Source: an uncultured Burkholderiales bacterium
GTDB taxonomy: Bacteria; Pseudomonadota; Gammaproteobacteria; Burkholderiales; Burkholderiaceae_C
NCBI GenBank assembly: GCA_903933115.1
Contig: CAIZIT010000025.1
Span: forward strand, 1-61,449
DNA: 61,449 nt
Reading direction: 5' to 3'
The notes below the pieces were generated by a model that ran no database searches, was not told where the DNA came from, and saw nothing but the letters and a program-made list of their open reading frames with translations. Below are positions 8,060-17,487 of this stretch, piece by piece. Made by a program: the position numbers and the translations under genes. Position 1 is the first letter of the stretch; every line of letters starts with the position of its first letter.

Positions 8060-9490
8060 ATGGAACATCACAGACAACATTCAACTCACAAAACAAACAT
8101 CATTTTAGGGTTAACCCTGGTTTTTGGTGCTGTTTTTCTTTCCAACAGTGAGGCACAAACCCCACAAATAGTAACACCCCTCAAGGATTCTGCGACGACC
8201 TTACAAAGCAACACCACGTCTGGCAAATCATCCCTCACCAATGCCGCTCTTGAGACAAAAACCATCATTTTGTTGACGGATGTTTTAAATGCCGCCAAAT
8301 CGAACCTGGATGTCTCAATTGCCCGATCTCAAACACAGACAGCACAAGGTGACCTTTTGGCTGCAGACCACGCACCGGTACCTGTACTGAGCTCTAAAGC
8401 GAGCCAAATGGATTTACAAAACGGTCTCGGGTCTGGCTCGATTTTTAACGACAAACGCATCGATAAATCCATCGGTCTAGACTGGACTTGGGAAAGAGGA
8501 GACAAAAGGACTCTCAGAACGCAAACGGCTAAAAATTTACTGAGTGCAGCTCAATTTGACTTGAGTGACACATTGGTAGGCCAACAAATTTTGGCTTATC
8601 AAGCGTTCATTGACTTATTTGCAGCTCAATTGAAGGAAGAGGAATTTTTAGCAATTGCTGAAAATTATCAAAAGACGAATGAGACGGCCTCGATTCGACT
8701 AAAGAACGGTGACCTTTCTGCGCAAGATGCTTTTAGAATTTCTATTGAAAATCAACGTGCTCAAGCCGATGCACAAGCTGCAAAGCTGGAGAGACAAAAC
8801 GCTGCGCTCGCCCTTTCTCAGTTGGTCAAACTCAATACCTCACCACTAAGCTGGAGAATCGAATCTGGCTTCAAGGCCTTGATATCAGCCAACAACAACC
8901 CTATCGACATTGACAACTCAAACGCTCTTATTGAAAGTGCGACTCTCGCAAGGCCTGACGTCATCGCCGCACTGGAGAGAGAAAAAGCTGCAAGGATTGC
9001 GCTTGATTTAGCCCTATCGCTGAAAAAAACGGATTTGACTTGGGGGGCGTCAATTGATCATTATCCAGGTACATCGAATCGGTTAGTTGAACTAAGAGTT
9101 CAATTACCCCTACAAGTCAATTACAGCTACGATGGAGAAATCAAACGAGCTCAAGAGCAACTCAAGCAAGCACAACTGATGCTGGAAAAAATAAAACTTC
9201 TTGCAGCAACGGAATTGCAAAGCTTGTTTCAAAGTGTTTTGACTTCTAGTGACAGGTATCAGCGGTACGAAACTATTATCTTGCCTCAGTCCAAAAAAGT
9301 CCTAGACCAAGCGGAATTTGCATACAGCAAGGGGGCAATGACTTTGACCGACTTATTGGATGCAAGGAGAACTTTTCGTTCAACACGTATTGAATCCATT
9401 GCCTCACAAGCAGAGTTGTCTAAATCCCAGGGTGCTTGGTTTTTAAGAACTGAGCCCTTTCGAATTGAGCAATTGTCAACGATCAATTGA
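8060..9490 (+). CDS. TolC-family outer membrane factor of a CzcCBA-like efflux system
   Basis: A 476-residue outer-membrane efflux channel. The N-terminus is His-rich (MEHHRQHSTHK), followed by a signal (LGLTLVFGAVFLSNSEA). Two long alpha-helical repeats rich in Gln, Ala and Leu are seen, with the typical outer membrane efflux protein stretches near YQAFIDLFAAQ and YSKGAMTLTDLLDARR. It is the first gene of an operon with the adaptor (39 bases on) and RND pump. It would form the exit duct across the outer membrane. It is most like CzcC or CnrC by context; sequence alone cannot give the metal. Confidence 0.9.
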   Translation: MEHHRQHSTHKTNIILGLTLVFGAVFLSNSEAQTPQIVTPLKDSATTLQSNTTSGKSSLTNAALETKTIILLTDVLNAAKSNLDVSIARSQTQTAQGDLLAADHAPVPVLSSKASQMDLQNGLGSGSIFNDKRIDKSIGLDWTWERGDKRTLRTQTAKNLLSAAQFDLSDTLVGQQILAYQAFIDLFAAQLKEEEFLAIAENYQKTNETASIRLKNGDLSAQDAFRISIENQRAQADAQAAKLERQNAALALSQLVKLNTSPLSWRIESGFKALISANNNPIDIDNSNALIESATLARPDVIAALEREKAARIALDLALSLKKTDLTWGASIDHYPGTSNRLVELRVQLPLQVNYSYDGEIKRAQEQLKQAQLMLEKIKLLAATELQSLFQSVLTSSDRYQRYETIILPQSKKVLDQAEFAYSKGAMTLTDLLDARRTFRSTRIESIASQAELSKSQGAWFLRTEPFRIEQLSTIN

Positions 9491-9529
9491 CCAACTGCCA
9501 TCCAAGTTATTTCATATTAAGAGTTCATC

Positions 9530-10702
9530 TTGAAAAAAACCATCACCACCCTCTCACTCTTCAGTGTTTTTTTACTTTCGTGCAGTGAGTCTCCATCCCA
9601 CATGGAGGTCACACAACAACCCATTGTCCAAAACAATCAACTTCGTTTTCCCGCTGGAAATCCTCAACTGAGTCTTTTAGCAACTGTTGAGGTCAAGCCA
9701 GCAGAGAATATTGCGATTGAGCTGCCCGCTAGAATTGTCTGGGATGAGCAAAAGACCCAAAGAATATTTCCTGCTTTTTCAGGGCGGGTCAAACAAATTT
9801 TGACCGATGTTGGCCAAACGGTCACGGAAGGAACTTTACTTGCTCAAGTTGCATCTCCAGAGTTTGGGGCAGCACAAGCAGATACAGCAAGAGCGTTGGC
9901 TGATGCTTTGGTGGCCAATAAAAATTTTGCTAGACAAAAAGAACTTTACAGTGCAGGTGTCAGTGCTCAAAAAGATTATGAGCAAGCAGAGGCTGATGCG
10001 ATAAGAGCTAAAGCGGAGGTTGATCGAGCACAATCAAGGACTGCGCTTTACGGAAGTGGCCAGAGTGTGAATCAACAACTAGGCATTAGAGCCAGTTTAA
10101 GCGGCATGGTGGTCGAGCGCAACGTCAACCCAGATCAAGAAATCAGACCGGATCAATTTGGTCCCAATTCACCTGCGCTTTTTGTGGTCACAGATCCTAA
10201 AAACCTCTGGGTACTGATTGACGTCAGAGAGACCGAAATTCAGCAAATCAAAACGGGCATGAAGGTCAGTATCAAAACACCCAGCTTACCGGATCAAAAT
10301 TTTGAAGCCACCATTAGAGCCATTGCAGATACGATTGATCCTATGACTCGCACCATTAAAGTACGAGCCTCAATTGAAAATCCGCAACGCATACTTAAAA
10401 ATGAAATGCTCGCAACGGCTTTATTTCAGAGAAGCTTTAAGAACAATTTGAATATCCCGGCAAGCTCTGTTTTTCTAAAAGGAAGCGATCACATTGTTTT
10501 CGTAGAAATTGAACCCGGTGTATTTCAATCCAAAAAAGTAACTTTGGTCTTTGAAAACAAGAAAGATGTGATCATTGATGGTGGTTTGAATATTGGTGAA
10601 AAAGTGGTCAGTCAAAATGGTCTTTTGCTGGCTAAAGAACTTCTCAACGCTCAAGAAGATTCACAACAAGCGCCAATGAAAGTGCCGGCAATTAAACCAT
10701 GA
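9530..10702 (+). CDS. Periplasmic adaptor (membrane-fusion) lipoprotein, CzcB-like
   Basis: A 390-residue adaptor that starts with TTG after an AAGAG site. The leader ends in Leu-Leu-Ser-Cys, a lipobox, so it is an inner-membrane lipoprotein. The order is beta-barrel entry (IELPARIVWDEQ), the lipoyl half (GRVKQILTDVGQTV), a helical hairpin (residues about 110-180), then the second lipoyl half and barrel (GMVVERNVNPDQEI). It links the RND pump to the outer-membrane channel. Its stop overlaps the pump start as ATGA, indicating coupled translation. No extra His-rich metal domain is present. Confidence 0.92.
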   Translation: MKKTITTLSLFSVFLLSCSESPSHMEVTQQPIVQNNQLRFPAGNPQLSLLATVEVKPAENIAIELPARIVWDEQKTQRIFPAFSGRVKQILTDVGQTVTEGTLLAQVASPEFGAAQADTARALADALVANKNFARQKELYSAGVSAQKDYEQAEADAIRAKAEVDRAQSRTALYGSGQSVNQQLGIRASLSGMVVERNVNPDQEIRPDQFGPNSPALFVVTDPKNLWVLIDVRETEIQQIKTGMKVSIKTPSLPDQNFEATIRAIADTIDPMTRTIKVRASIENPQRILKNEMLATALFQRSFKNNLNIPASSVFLKGSDHIVFVEIEPGVFQSKKVTLVFENKKDVIIDGGLNIGEKVVSQNGLLLAKELLNAQEDSQQAPMKVPAIKP

Positions 10703-13700
10703 AAAAACTCATTAACTTTGCCATCACCCAGCCACTGGTAATCGTCCTGGGTACGATTTTATTTGTTGCGTCTGGATTGGTCGCTTTTCAAAACCTTTCG
10801 GTTGAAGCGTTTCCTGACGTCACCGACACTCAGGTCACCGTTATTGCACTGTATCCTGGACGTGCGGCAGAAGAAGTGGAAAAACAAGTCACTCTTCCCC
10901 TAGAGGCCGCACTGTCTGGTCTGCCTAACTCGATTCGCCTTTTTTCGCATACACAATTTGGCTTGTCTTACACAGTCATTACTTATGACGACAAAGCGGA
11001 TGTCAATTTAGCCCGCCAGCAAGTCAATGAGCGGTTGAACTCCGTTGACTTGCCGCTTGGCTCTCAAGTCAATATTACACCCAATGCGACACCTGTAGGT
11101 GAAATCATGCGCTATCGGGTCAAAGGCAATGGTCAAACCGTCACAGACCTGCGAACACTTGAAGACTGGGTGATTGAGAAAAATCTTCGTCAAGTGCCTG
11201 GCGTAGCTGATGTGGTGGCCATGGGCGGATTTATCAAGCAGTATGAAGTCCAACCTGATCTGGATAAATTAAGAGCATTTAAATTAACTTTTCAAAATCT
11301 TTTGGATGCGCTTGGGCGTGGTAACTCAAATGCGGGCGGAAGTTATGTAGCCCAAGGCTCACAACAATTTGCCATTCGAGGAATCGGACTCTTGAGTTCA
11401 GCCGAAGAGATCGGTCAAATCGTGCTGGGCTCTAACAACGGAACGCCAATTTTGATTCGTGATGTTGCGCAAGTGAAGTTGGGCGCAGTACCCAGATTGG
11501 GTATTACAGGTCAAGACGCAGATGATGATGCGGTAGTAGGTATTGTCATCATGAGAAAAGGAGAAAATCCATCTCAGGTCCTGAAAAATGTCAAAGACAA
11601 AATTGCCACCCTCAACCAGCGTGGCTTACCTCAAGGTGTTGAGATTGTCCCCTTCTACGATCGAACTTGGTTGATGGGAAAAACACTTTCAACGGTCTTC
11701 AAGAACTTATTAGAAGGCGCCATCCTTGTGGGTTTGGTGTTGTATTTGTTCTTATCCAACATGAGGGCCAGCATGGCCGTCGTTGTGGTGATTCCCTTGG
11801 CGCTACTTGGAACCTTTATGGGACTCAAAATCATGGGCGTTCCAGCCAACCTATTGAGCTTGGGTGCCATGGATTTCGGCATCATCGTGGATGGTGCCGT
11901 GATCGTCATTGAAAATGTGATGCATCGTCTTGCACAGCGCGGTGAGGGCATGAGCGAGAAAGAGCGACAAGCGGTGATCACCGACGCCACCAATGAAGTG
12001 GGCCGCCCCACTCTCTTTTCGATGCTCATTATCATTGCAGCTCACATACCGATTTTTGCCCTACAAAGGCATGAAGGCCGTATCTTTCAGCCGATGGCTT
12101 TATCGGTCACCATGGCGCTGATCGGTTCGTTGATCTTCTCCTTGACATTGGTCCCACTGATTGCTTATTGGACGTTGCGCTCCAAGTTGCCTCATGATGA
12201 CAACAAGCTGGTCACGTCAGCAAAAAACATCTACAAACCGATTTTAGATTGGGCCATCACCAATAGAAAAAAGGTGATGATCATGGCCATCGCAGCCTTC
12301 AGCATAGCGCTTGGAGCCGCATCCCGATTAGGGTCAGAGTTTCTTCCTGAACTCAATGAAGGAACCTTTTGGGTCAACTGGGATCTTCCATCAAGTGTTT
12401 CCCAAGAGGAGGCAACAAAGATTCTTCGCCTTGCACGCCGAGCATTACAAACCATTCCTGAAGTCAGGACGGTCGTATCCAAGGCCGGTCAACCAGAAGA
12501 TGGTACCGATCCAAAGACTCTCAGCATGGCAGAGGTTTTTGTTGATGTAAAACCCCATGAAGAGTGGCGCAAAGGTTTGACTCGAGATCAATTGATTGAA
12601 GAAATGGATGCTCGCTTATCGGTCATTCCGGGCGTAGATCCCGCTTTTTCTCAACCCATTCGTGATAACGTTTTGGAGTCCATTTCTCAAATCAAAGGTC
12701 AAATTGTCGTCAAGGTGGCTGGGGATGATTTGACAGAATTGAAAAACACTGTCGAAGCCATGAGGCGTGAATTCAAACAAATTCCTGGCATACAACGTGC
12801 CGAGGTCGATCGACTTGGAGAACTTCCTCAGTTGGTGATTGATATCAAACGTGAGCGAGCAGCTCGCCTTGGAATCAATGTGAGCGACATTCAAGACGTT
12901 ATTGAAGCCGCTTTAGCCGGGAAGGTTGCCACATACATCTGGGAAGGCGAGAAGAAATTTGCAGCCGTCGTTCGCCTAAAGGATGACGGAAGAGCCATCA
13001 GTAACTTGCCCAACACCCCCGTTCTGATGGCCAACGGTGGCTACACCACATTAGGTACTTTGGCTGAAATCAGACAAGCTTCTGGCGCCATGAATATTGC
13101 TAGAGAAGCAGGCAGAAGAACAATGGCCATTGGCATTTTCATTAAAGGTCGTGACATGGGATCCATCGTTGCAGACATGAAAACGAGAGTGTCCGAAAAC
13201 GTCAAAATCCCAGATACCTACACCGTCAGCTGGTCAGGTGAATTTGAAAATCAAGAACGAGCAATGAAACGACTCACCCTGGTCGTACCTGTATCGTTGC
13301 TGTTGATTTTCTTGTTGCTGTTCAACGCCTTTAACTCCGTAAAAACAGCTTCTCTCATCCTGATCAACGTGCCCTTGGCACTCATTGGTGGCTTTATAGC
13401 GCTTTGGGCTCTAAAAATACCATTGTCGGTGTCGGCAGCGATCGGCTTCATTGCTCTTTCTGGCCAAGCCGTTTTAAACGGCGTGGTGATGCTTTCGGTT
13501 TTTCAACAATTGCGCTCTGCTGGCTTGAACGTCATGGATGCGGTCAAAGAGGGCTCTATTCAAAGATTGCGAACAGTTTTGATGACTGCATTGTTGGCAG
13601 CGCTGGGATTGCTTCCTATGGCTTTGAGTCAAGAAATTGGTGCTGAGACTCAGCGCCCTCTCGCCATTGTTGTGATTGGAGGACTGATCACAGCCACACT

Positions 13701-13776
13701 TTTAACCTTGGTGGTTTTGCCCGCTTTGTATGTTGCTTGGTTCTCAGGACCCGAAAACCCAAAAAACAATAAATGA
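10699..13776 (+). CDS. HME-type RND heavy-metal efflux pump, CzcA-like
   Basis: A 1025-residue RND transporter, the usual CzcA/CusA size, with 12 expected membrane segments and two periplasmic loops. The N-terminus (LSVEAFPDVTDTQV) is typical of heavy-metal RND pumps. The fourth membrane segment has DFGIIVDGAVIVIEN with Asp392, Asp398 and Glu405. These match the proton-relay acids of the Co/Zn/Cd or Ni classes; the monovalent-metal CusA class has different residues here. A divalent cation substrate is therefore the best guess. It is the last gene of the three-gene operon driven from the box near 8018. No terminator is visible in the next 200 bases. Confidence 0.95.
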   Translation: MKKLINFAITQPLVIVLGTILFVASGLVAFQNLSVEAFPDVTDTQVTVIALYPGRAAEEVEKQVTLPLEAALSGLPNSIRLFSHTQFGLSYTVITYDDKADVNLARQQVNERLNSVDLPLGSQVNITPNATPVGEIMRYRVKGNGQTVTDLRTLEDWVIEKNLRQVPGVADVVAMGGFIKQYEVQPDLDKLRAFKLTFQNLLDALGRGNSNAGGSYVAQGSQQFAIRGIGLLSSAEEIGQIVLGSNNGTPILIRDVAQVKLGAVPRLGITGQDADDDAVVGIVIMRKGENPSQVLKNVKDKIATLNQRGLPQGVEIVPFYDRTWLMGKTLSTVFKNLLEGAILVGLVLYLFLSNMRASMAVVVVIPLALLGTFMGLKIMGVPANLLSLGAMDFGIIVDGAVIVIENVMHRLAQRGEGMSEKERQAVITDATNEVGRPTLFSMLIIIAAHIPIFALQRHEGRIFQPMALSVTMALIGSLIFSLTLVPLIAYWTLRSKLPHDDNKLVTSAKNIYKPILDWAITNRKKVMIMAIAAFSIALGAASRLGSEFLPELNEGTFWVNWDLPSSVSQEEATKILRLARRALQTIPEVRTVVSKAGQPEDGTDPKTLSMAEVFVDVKPHEEWRKGLTRDQLIEEMDARLSVIPGVDPAFSQPIRDNVLESISQIKGQIVVKVAGDDLTELKNTVEAMRREFKQIPGIQRAEVDRLGELPQLVIDIKRERAARLGINVSDIQDVIEAALAGKVATYIWEGEKKFAAVVRLKDDGRAISNLPNTPVLMANGGYTTLGTLAEIRQASGAMNIAREAGRRTMAIGIFIKGRDMGSIVADMKTRVSENVKIPDTYTVSWSGEFENQERAMKRLTLVVPVSLLLIFLLLFNAFNSVKTASLILINVPLALIGGFIALWALKIPLSVSAAIGFIALSGQAVLNGVVMLSVFQQLRSAGLNVMDAVKEGSIQRLRTVLMTALLAALGLLPMALSQEIGAETQRPLAIVVIGGLITATLLTLVVLPALYVAWFSGPENPKNNK

Positions 13777-14001
13777 AAGTGGACATACCTCCATCCCGGT
13801 CATGACCTTTGATTGGTGAAAGACCCCAGTCTCTAACTGATCACTTCACAGCGTTTATGACTACTGAAAGTTGAATGTCTACATAGGTGTATTTTTGATG
13901 GACACGACACCTCTTTGTTTTTTCGTTTGAATGCTTGATGAACTGAGCTTTTTAAAGTTTAAGTTCATCGCAAATCAAGATAAGGCTCTAAAAGTTTGAA
14001 T

Positions 14002-14036
14002 AAAAAAAGCCCCACATTCAATAAGAATGCGGGGCC
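14002..14036 (-). terminator. Rho-independent terminator of the 14061-15284 gene
   Basis: On the minus strand, a stem of GCCCCGCATTC paired with GAATGTGGGGC (one mismatch) around a five-base loop is followed by seven T. It lies 25 bases after the binding-protein stop. On the plus strand there is no T-run, so it is directional. Confidence 0.85.
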
Positions 14037-14060
14037 TTGAGAGTAAAAAAGCAAAAGTGC

Positions 14061-15284
14061 TTACTGGGTCTGCATCTTGGCGCCAGGAGCTGCCAAATTC
14101 TTGGGCCACACAACGACCCATTGACCGTTTTGGAGCTGTTTGACGTGCATCAAATCGTCGCCATAGTTGTTGGCGCCATCAAAACGCAAACGACCTGTGA
14201 TGGCATCGACCTTGTTGGTCTTGAGCCATTTGGCAATCGCATCGTCGTTAAGGCTCTTGGTGCCAGTGACAGCCGCCTCCAGCATTTGCCAAGCGGTGTA
14301 AGAACTTGCCGCTTGCACCTCTACACGCGTATAAGGCAAACCGGCTTGTTTGGCTCTTTCATCAAAGGCTTTGATGAAAGACTCTGCACCCTTGTTTTTG
14401 GTAAAGGGCAAGTGCTCCTCAAAGGGAGAGATGGCAAAACTGCCCTGCGCCTCTGGCGCTGCCGCCATGATCCCAGGAGAGGGATACACATGGGTGTGCA
14501 ATGGGGGCACGTAATCAATTTTCTTCATCGCTTCCAAAATTTGATTGCCCTCTGCACCAATGTCACCCACCCACAGCAAGTCGGGCTTGGCGTCCTTGAT
14601 CCTGGAGGCAATGGGGGCAAAGTCGCGATTTCCAAAATCCCACTCCAAATACAAAACCTCTTGCAAGCCGCGCTGCTTGGCCACTTCACGTGCACCCGTT
14701 GACAAGAAGAACACCGAAGGGAACTTGCTGGTCACGATCGCGATGGTCTTGGGAGGCTTGGGCAGAGAAGCCATGGCGTCAAAGACCGTGTTGGGCACCG
14801 TTTTTTCGGGATTGGGGCCAAGCGCCCAAGCGGGAAACTGCTTGTCGTATTTCGCTTGACTGGGAATGCCAAAGGTGTGGTGAATGAGGACTTTGTTGTA
14901 ACGCTCTGCCACCACGAAAGCGGACAAGATCGCTCCTGTGGCGTAGGGGCCCATCAACAAATCGACCTTATCGCTGTTGAGGAGCTGCTCGTAAAGAGTT
15001 CTGGCCATTTCAGGCTTGGATTGATCGTCCTTTAAGACCCACTCGACGCGACGACCCAGAAGTCCTCCACGCTTGTTGATGTCCTCCACCGCAATTTCAC
15101 CGGCCAACTTGTGCACGATGCCCGTCGAGGACAAGGGGCCCGTCAGCGCCAAGGTGCTGCCAATGCGAATGGGGGGATTGGACTGGGCTTGGAGCGTGAG
15201 GTGTGCCCCCACCAAACCCAAGACCAAGACAGTCGTCTTGATCAACGCGCTGGCTTTGCCCAGCGAAGGAGAGAAACATTTCAT
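14061..15284 (-). CDS. Branched-chain-type (Peripla_BP_6, LivJ-like) ABC substrate-binding protein
   Basis: A 407-residue periplasmic binding protein. The start at 15284 has AAAGGA 7 bases upstream; the frame is open for another 54 bases. The signal (SALIKTTVLVLGLVGAHLTLQAQ) precedes IRIGSTLALTGPLSSTG, the standard opening of type I periplasmic folds. Further motifs are RRVEWVLKDDQSKPEMARTLYEQL and DLLMGPYATGA. No permease or ATPase genes adjoin it, so it is an orphan receptor that may use a distant Liv transporter. Ligands of the family range from amino acids to aromatic acids and amides. Confidence 0.92.
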   Translation of the reverse strand: MKCFSPSLGKASALIKTTVLVLGLVGAHLTLQAQSNPPIRIGSTLALTGPLSSTGIVHKLAGEIAVEDINKRGGLLGRRVEWVLKDDQSKPEMARTLYEQLLNSDKVDLLMGPYATGAILSAFVVAERYNKVLIHHTFGIPSQAKYDKQFPAWALGPNPEKTVPNTVFDAMASLPKPPKTIAIVTSKFPSVFFLSTGAREVAKQRGLQEVLYLEWDFGNRDFAPIASRIKDAKPDLLWVGDIGAEGNQILEAMKKIDYVPPLHTHVYPSPGIMAAAPEAQGSFAISPFEEHLPFTKNKGAESFIKAFDERAKQAGLPYTRVEVQAASSYTAWQMLEAAVTGTKSLNDDAIAKWLKTNKVDAITGRLRFDGANNYGDDLMHVKQLQNGQWVVVWPKNLAAPGAKMQTQ

Positions 15285-15486
15285 GAAAGTCCTTTGATTC
15301 AATTTTTTTTCTTGATGCTGCATGCTTGCAGTCCCCAAAAATCATGCATGAGACGCGTTTGGCGGCTTGCTTGATTGAAAAAAGCCTTGTCCTAGGCCCT
15401 TCTTTTGAGGCTTCAAAAGCAGTGCCCCTAATTTTAGGGATGAATCAATGTTAAGAACTAGGGCTTACCCTTGCGCAAAGGGGGGC

Positions 15487-15756
15487 CTAGTTTTGTATGG
15501 GTGGAGGCAGCACTTTGGGCTTGGGAGCAGCCCAGTTGATCTCTCGCTGACGGTTTCTGACCGCCAACACGCATTCCATGCGCGTGCCCATGGAGGACAT
15601 CTTGTCACAGTAACCAGCCGAGGCGTGGTGCTTGGCTTTGCAAAGGAGCTTCAATTGTTCGCTGCTCTCATTGATGCACTCGTCCCCAACAGCGTAAGCC
15701 AACAAGGGGATGAGCAAAGTGAGAGCGATGAAGCATGTCTTGAACATGTTTGTCAT
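15487..15756 (-). CDS. Small secreted four-cysteine protein, paralogue A
   Basis: I do not recognise the family. The product is 89 residues from the ATG at 15756; an ATG at 15747 is also possible and no clear ribosome site helps. A hydrophobic leader (FIALTLLIPLLAYA) gives a mature protein of about 67 residues. It has exactly four cysteines (27, 39, 50, 62), the right number for two disulfides, and a Pro-rich end. The spacing and the block CDKxSSM with AVRNRQR are shared with the next gene at 15879-16169. A periplasmic or secreted role is inferred from the leader. Confidence 0.68.
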   Translation of the reverse strand: MTNMFKTCFIALTLLIPLLAYAVGDECINESSEQLKLLCKAKHHASAGYCDKMSSMGTRMECVLAVRNRQREINWAAPKPKVLPPPIQN

Positions 15757-15878
15757 TGTGACAAGATCGTCACTCAGGTCCATTACGATTGTGTCATTTC
15801 AGGCTTTTTGGAAGCGTGGCTTCAACCGTAACAAGGCCGTAGGGAACCCCAACTGGCACAAAAAGGAGCTCAAAAGTA

Positions 15879-16169
15879 TCAATTCATCCAGAAATACTTC
15901 ATTGGCGAAGAGGTGATGATTTTGGTGTTGGCCGCTGTCATGGGCTTGACGCCATACAGGTGATCTCTTTGGCGGTTTCGCACAGCAGAGACACAAAACA
16001 TTCTGAACTCCATGGAACTGCCCTTGTCGCACTCGTTCACGCTGATCGATCTCTTGGCGTTGCACAGCAGTTTCTCATCGCCTTGCAACCCTTCCTCGCA
16101 GGGGTTGCCCATGGCACAGGCAAAGCCTGGCAAGGCCAACAAAAGAAGAGAGAAGACTTTGGAGTTCAT
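15879..16169 (-). CDS. Small secreted four-cysteine protein, paralogue B
   Basis: A 96-residue product from the ATG at 16169, with a leader (VFSLLLLALPGFACA) and a mature part with four cysteines at 24, 36, 47 and 59. The spacing (12, 11, 12) is identical to paralogue A. Shared blocks are KLLCxAK, CDKxSSM and RMxCVxAVRNRQR; the C-terminal tails differ. The pair arose by tandem duplication and lies on the same strand about 120 bases apart. No known domain is recognised. Length, leader and conserved cysteines argue that both are real genes. Confidence 0.7.
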   Translation of the reverse strand: MNSKVFSLLLLALPGFACAMGNPCEEGLQGDEKLLCNAKRSISVNECDKGSSMEFRMFCVSAVRNRQRDHLYGVKPMTAANTKIITSSPMKYFWMN

Positions 16170-16421
16170 GCACCAGATCTTAGAGATCAGTTCACGCTGC
16201 AAAATGACCATCCTGGAGAGCTTGATGACAAATCCTACATCGAACACCTCACCGGACACCGCTTTGAACGCTTCGACTTGACACAACAAGTTGACTCCCG
16301 AGCGCTCTGAAAAAGGGCTTCATGCACTGGGGTAAAATGCGAGATGACGAACATGTCATCATTTGAAGTGACTTGAAGACCGAGTCCTGGCATCCCATTT
16401 TTCCTTTTGTAGAGCACCACC

Positions 16422-17480
16422 ATGAACGAGCGCCCATCAGACATGCACCCCCACGACTCAGCCCCTCTGGACGACTTGCAAGACGGGGCCAAGCGTCGCA
16501 GCCTCTTACTGAGCTTGGGCATGGGCTTGGGCTTGGGTTTGTTGGGCGAAGGTGTTGCCCCCAGCGCCTTTGCGCAAAGCAGCAACTACCCCAATAAAAC
16601 CATCAAAATCATCATCACCCATGCCGCCGGTGGTCTTCCCGACACGGTCGCTCGCATCTACGCTCAACGCTTGACGGAGCGTTTGGGACAAGCCGTGGTG
16701 GTGGAGAACAAACCCGGTGCGAACGGTGTCTTGGCCGTTCAAAGCGTGATCACTGCACCCGCGGATGGCTACACCTTTTTGTGCACCGATGGATCGAGTT
16801 TTTCCATCAATCCCTTGATCTACAAGAGCATCAGCTACGAGTACAAGAGAGACATTGTGGCCACCTCCTTTGCAGCCCGTGCGCCACTTTATTTGGCCGT
16901 TCACCCCAAAGCCGGTGTATCGAGCTTCAAAGAGCTGGTGGCCTTGGCCAAGGCCAAACCGGGCACCTTGACCTACGGATCCTCAGGCATGGGCAGCACC
17001 CATCACTTGTCCATGGAGGCGATCAAAACCGCGCTCAACCTCGACATCACCCACGTCCCCTTCAAGGGCTCCGGCCAATCGGTTCCAGCCTTGGTGGGTG
17101 GGCAAGTGGACATGGCCTTTGCAGCACTGCCCTCGCTCTCCGGCTTTGTCAAATCTGGACAAGTCAAACTGGTCGCCAGCAACGCGGCCAAGCGCTCTGA
17201 GCAAGAGCCCAATACACCAGCCATGGGGGAGATCATTTCGGGCTACGACTTGGCACCCATCATTGGCCTGTTGGCCGCCAAGAGCACCCCTCAGGCACTC
17301 ATCGACCGCATGGCACAAGAGATGGCAGCGGTCGCTAAAATGCCCGATGTGATTCACTCCTTGAGCCTGGCGGGCATTGAGGCCGTCGGGGGCAGTGCGC
17401 ATGATTTTGCGCAAGCGCTGGACCAAGAAATTTTAAGAATGACAAAAATCGTGCGAGATGCACATATTCAACAGGAGTAA
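16422..17480 (+). CDS. Bug/TctC-family periplasmic substrate-binding protein
   Basis: A 352-residue Bug receptor with an unusually long N-terminal part: about 24 polar residues, then Lys-Arg-Arg and a Gly/Leu-rich stretch, probably a Tat-type leader cut near residue 51. Core motifs are YPNKTIKIIITHAAGGLPDTVAR, VENKPGANGVLA and APADGYTFL. An alternative start at the Met at residue 8 is possible. It ends 7 bases before a dihydroxyphthalate-decarboxylase-like gene, so receptor and enzyme-like protein form an operon closed by the terminator at 18596. An aromatic di-acid ligand would fit but is not shown. Confidence 0.92.
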   Translation: MNERPSDMHPHDSAPLDDLQDGAKRRSLLLSLGMGLGLGLLGEGVAPSAFAQSSNYPNKTIKIIITHAAGGLPDTVARIYAQRLTERLGQAVVVENKPGANGVLAVQSVITAPADGYTFLCTDGSSFSINPLIYKSISYEYKRDIVATSFAARAPLYLAVHPKAGVSSFKELVALAKAKPGTLTYGSSGMGSTHHLSMEAIKTALNLDITHVPFKGSGQSVPALVGGQVDMAFAALPSLSGFVKSGQVKLVASNAAKRSEQEPNTPAMGEIISGYDLAPIIGLLAAKSTPQALIDRMAQEMAAVAKMPDVIHSLSLAGIEAVGGSAHDFAQALDQEILRMTKIVRDAHIQQE

Positions 17481-17487
17481 AAATCAA

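Noticed and set aside
10699-13776. Copper/silver CusA pump
   Set aside because: The fourth membrane segment has DFG...VDGAV...EN acids typical of divalent-metal pumps rather than the CusA form.
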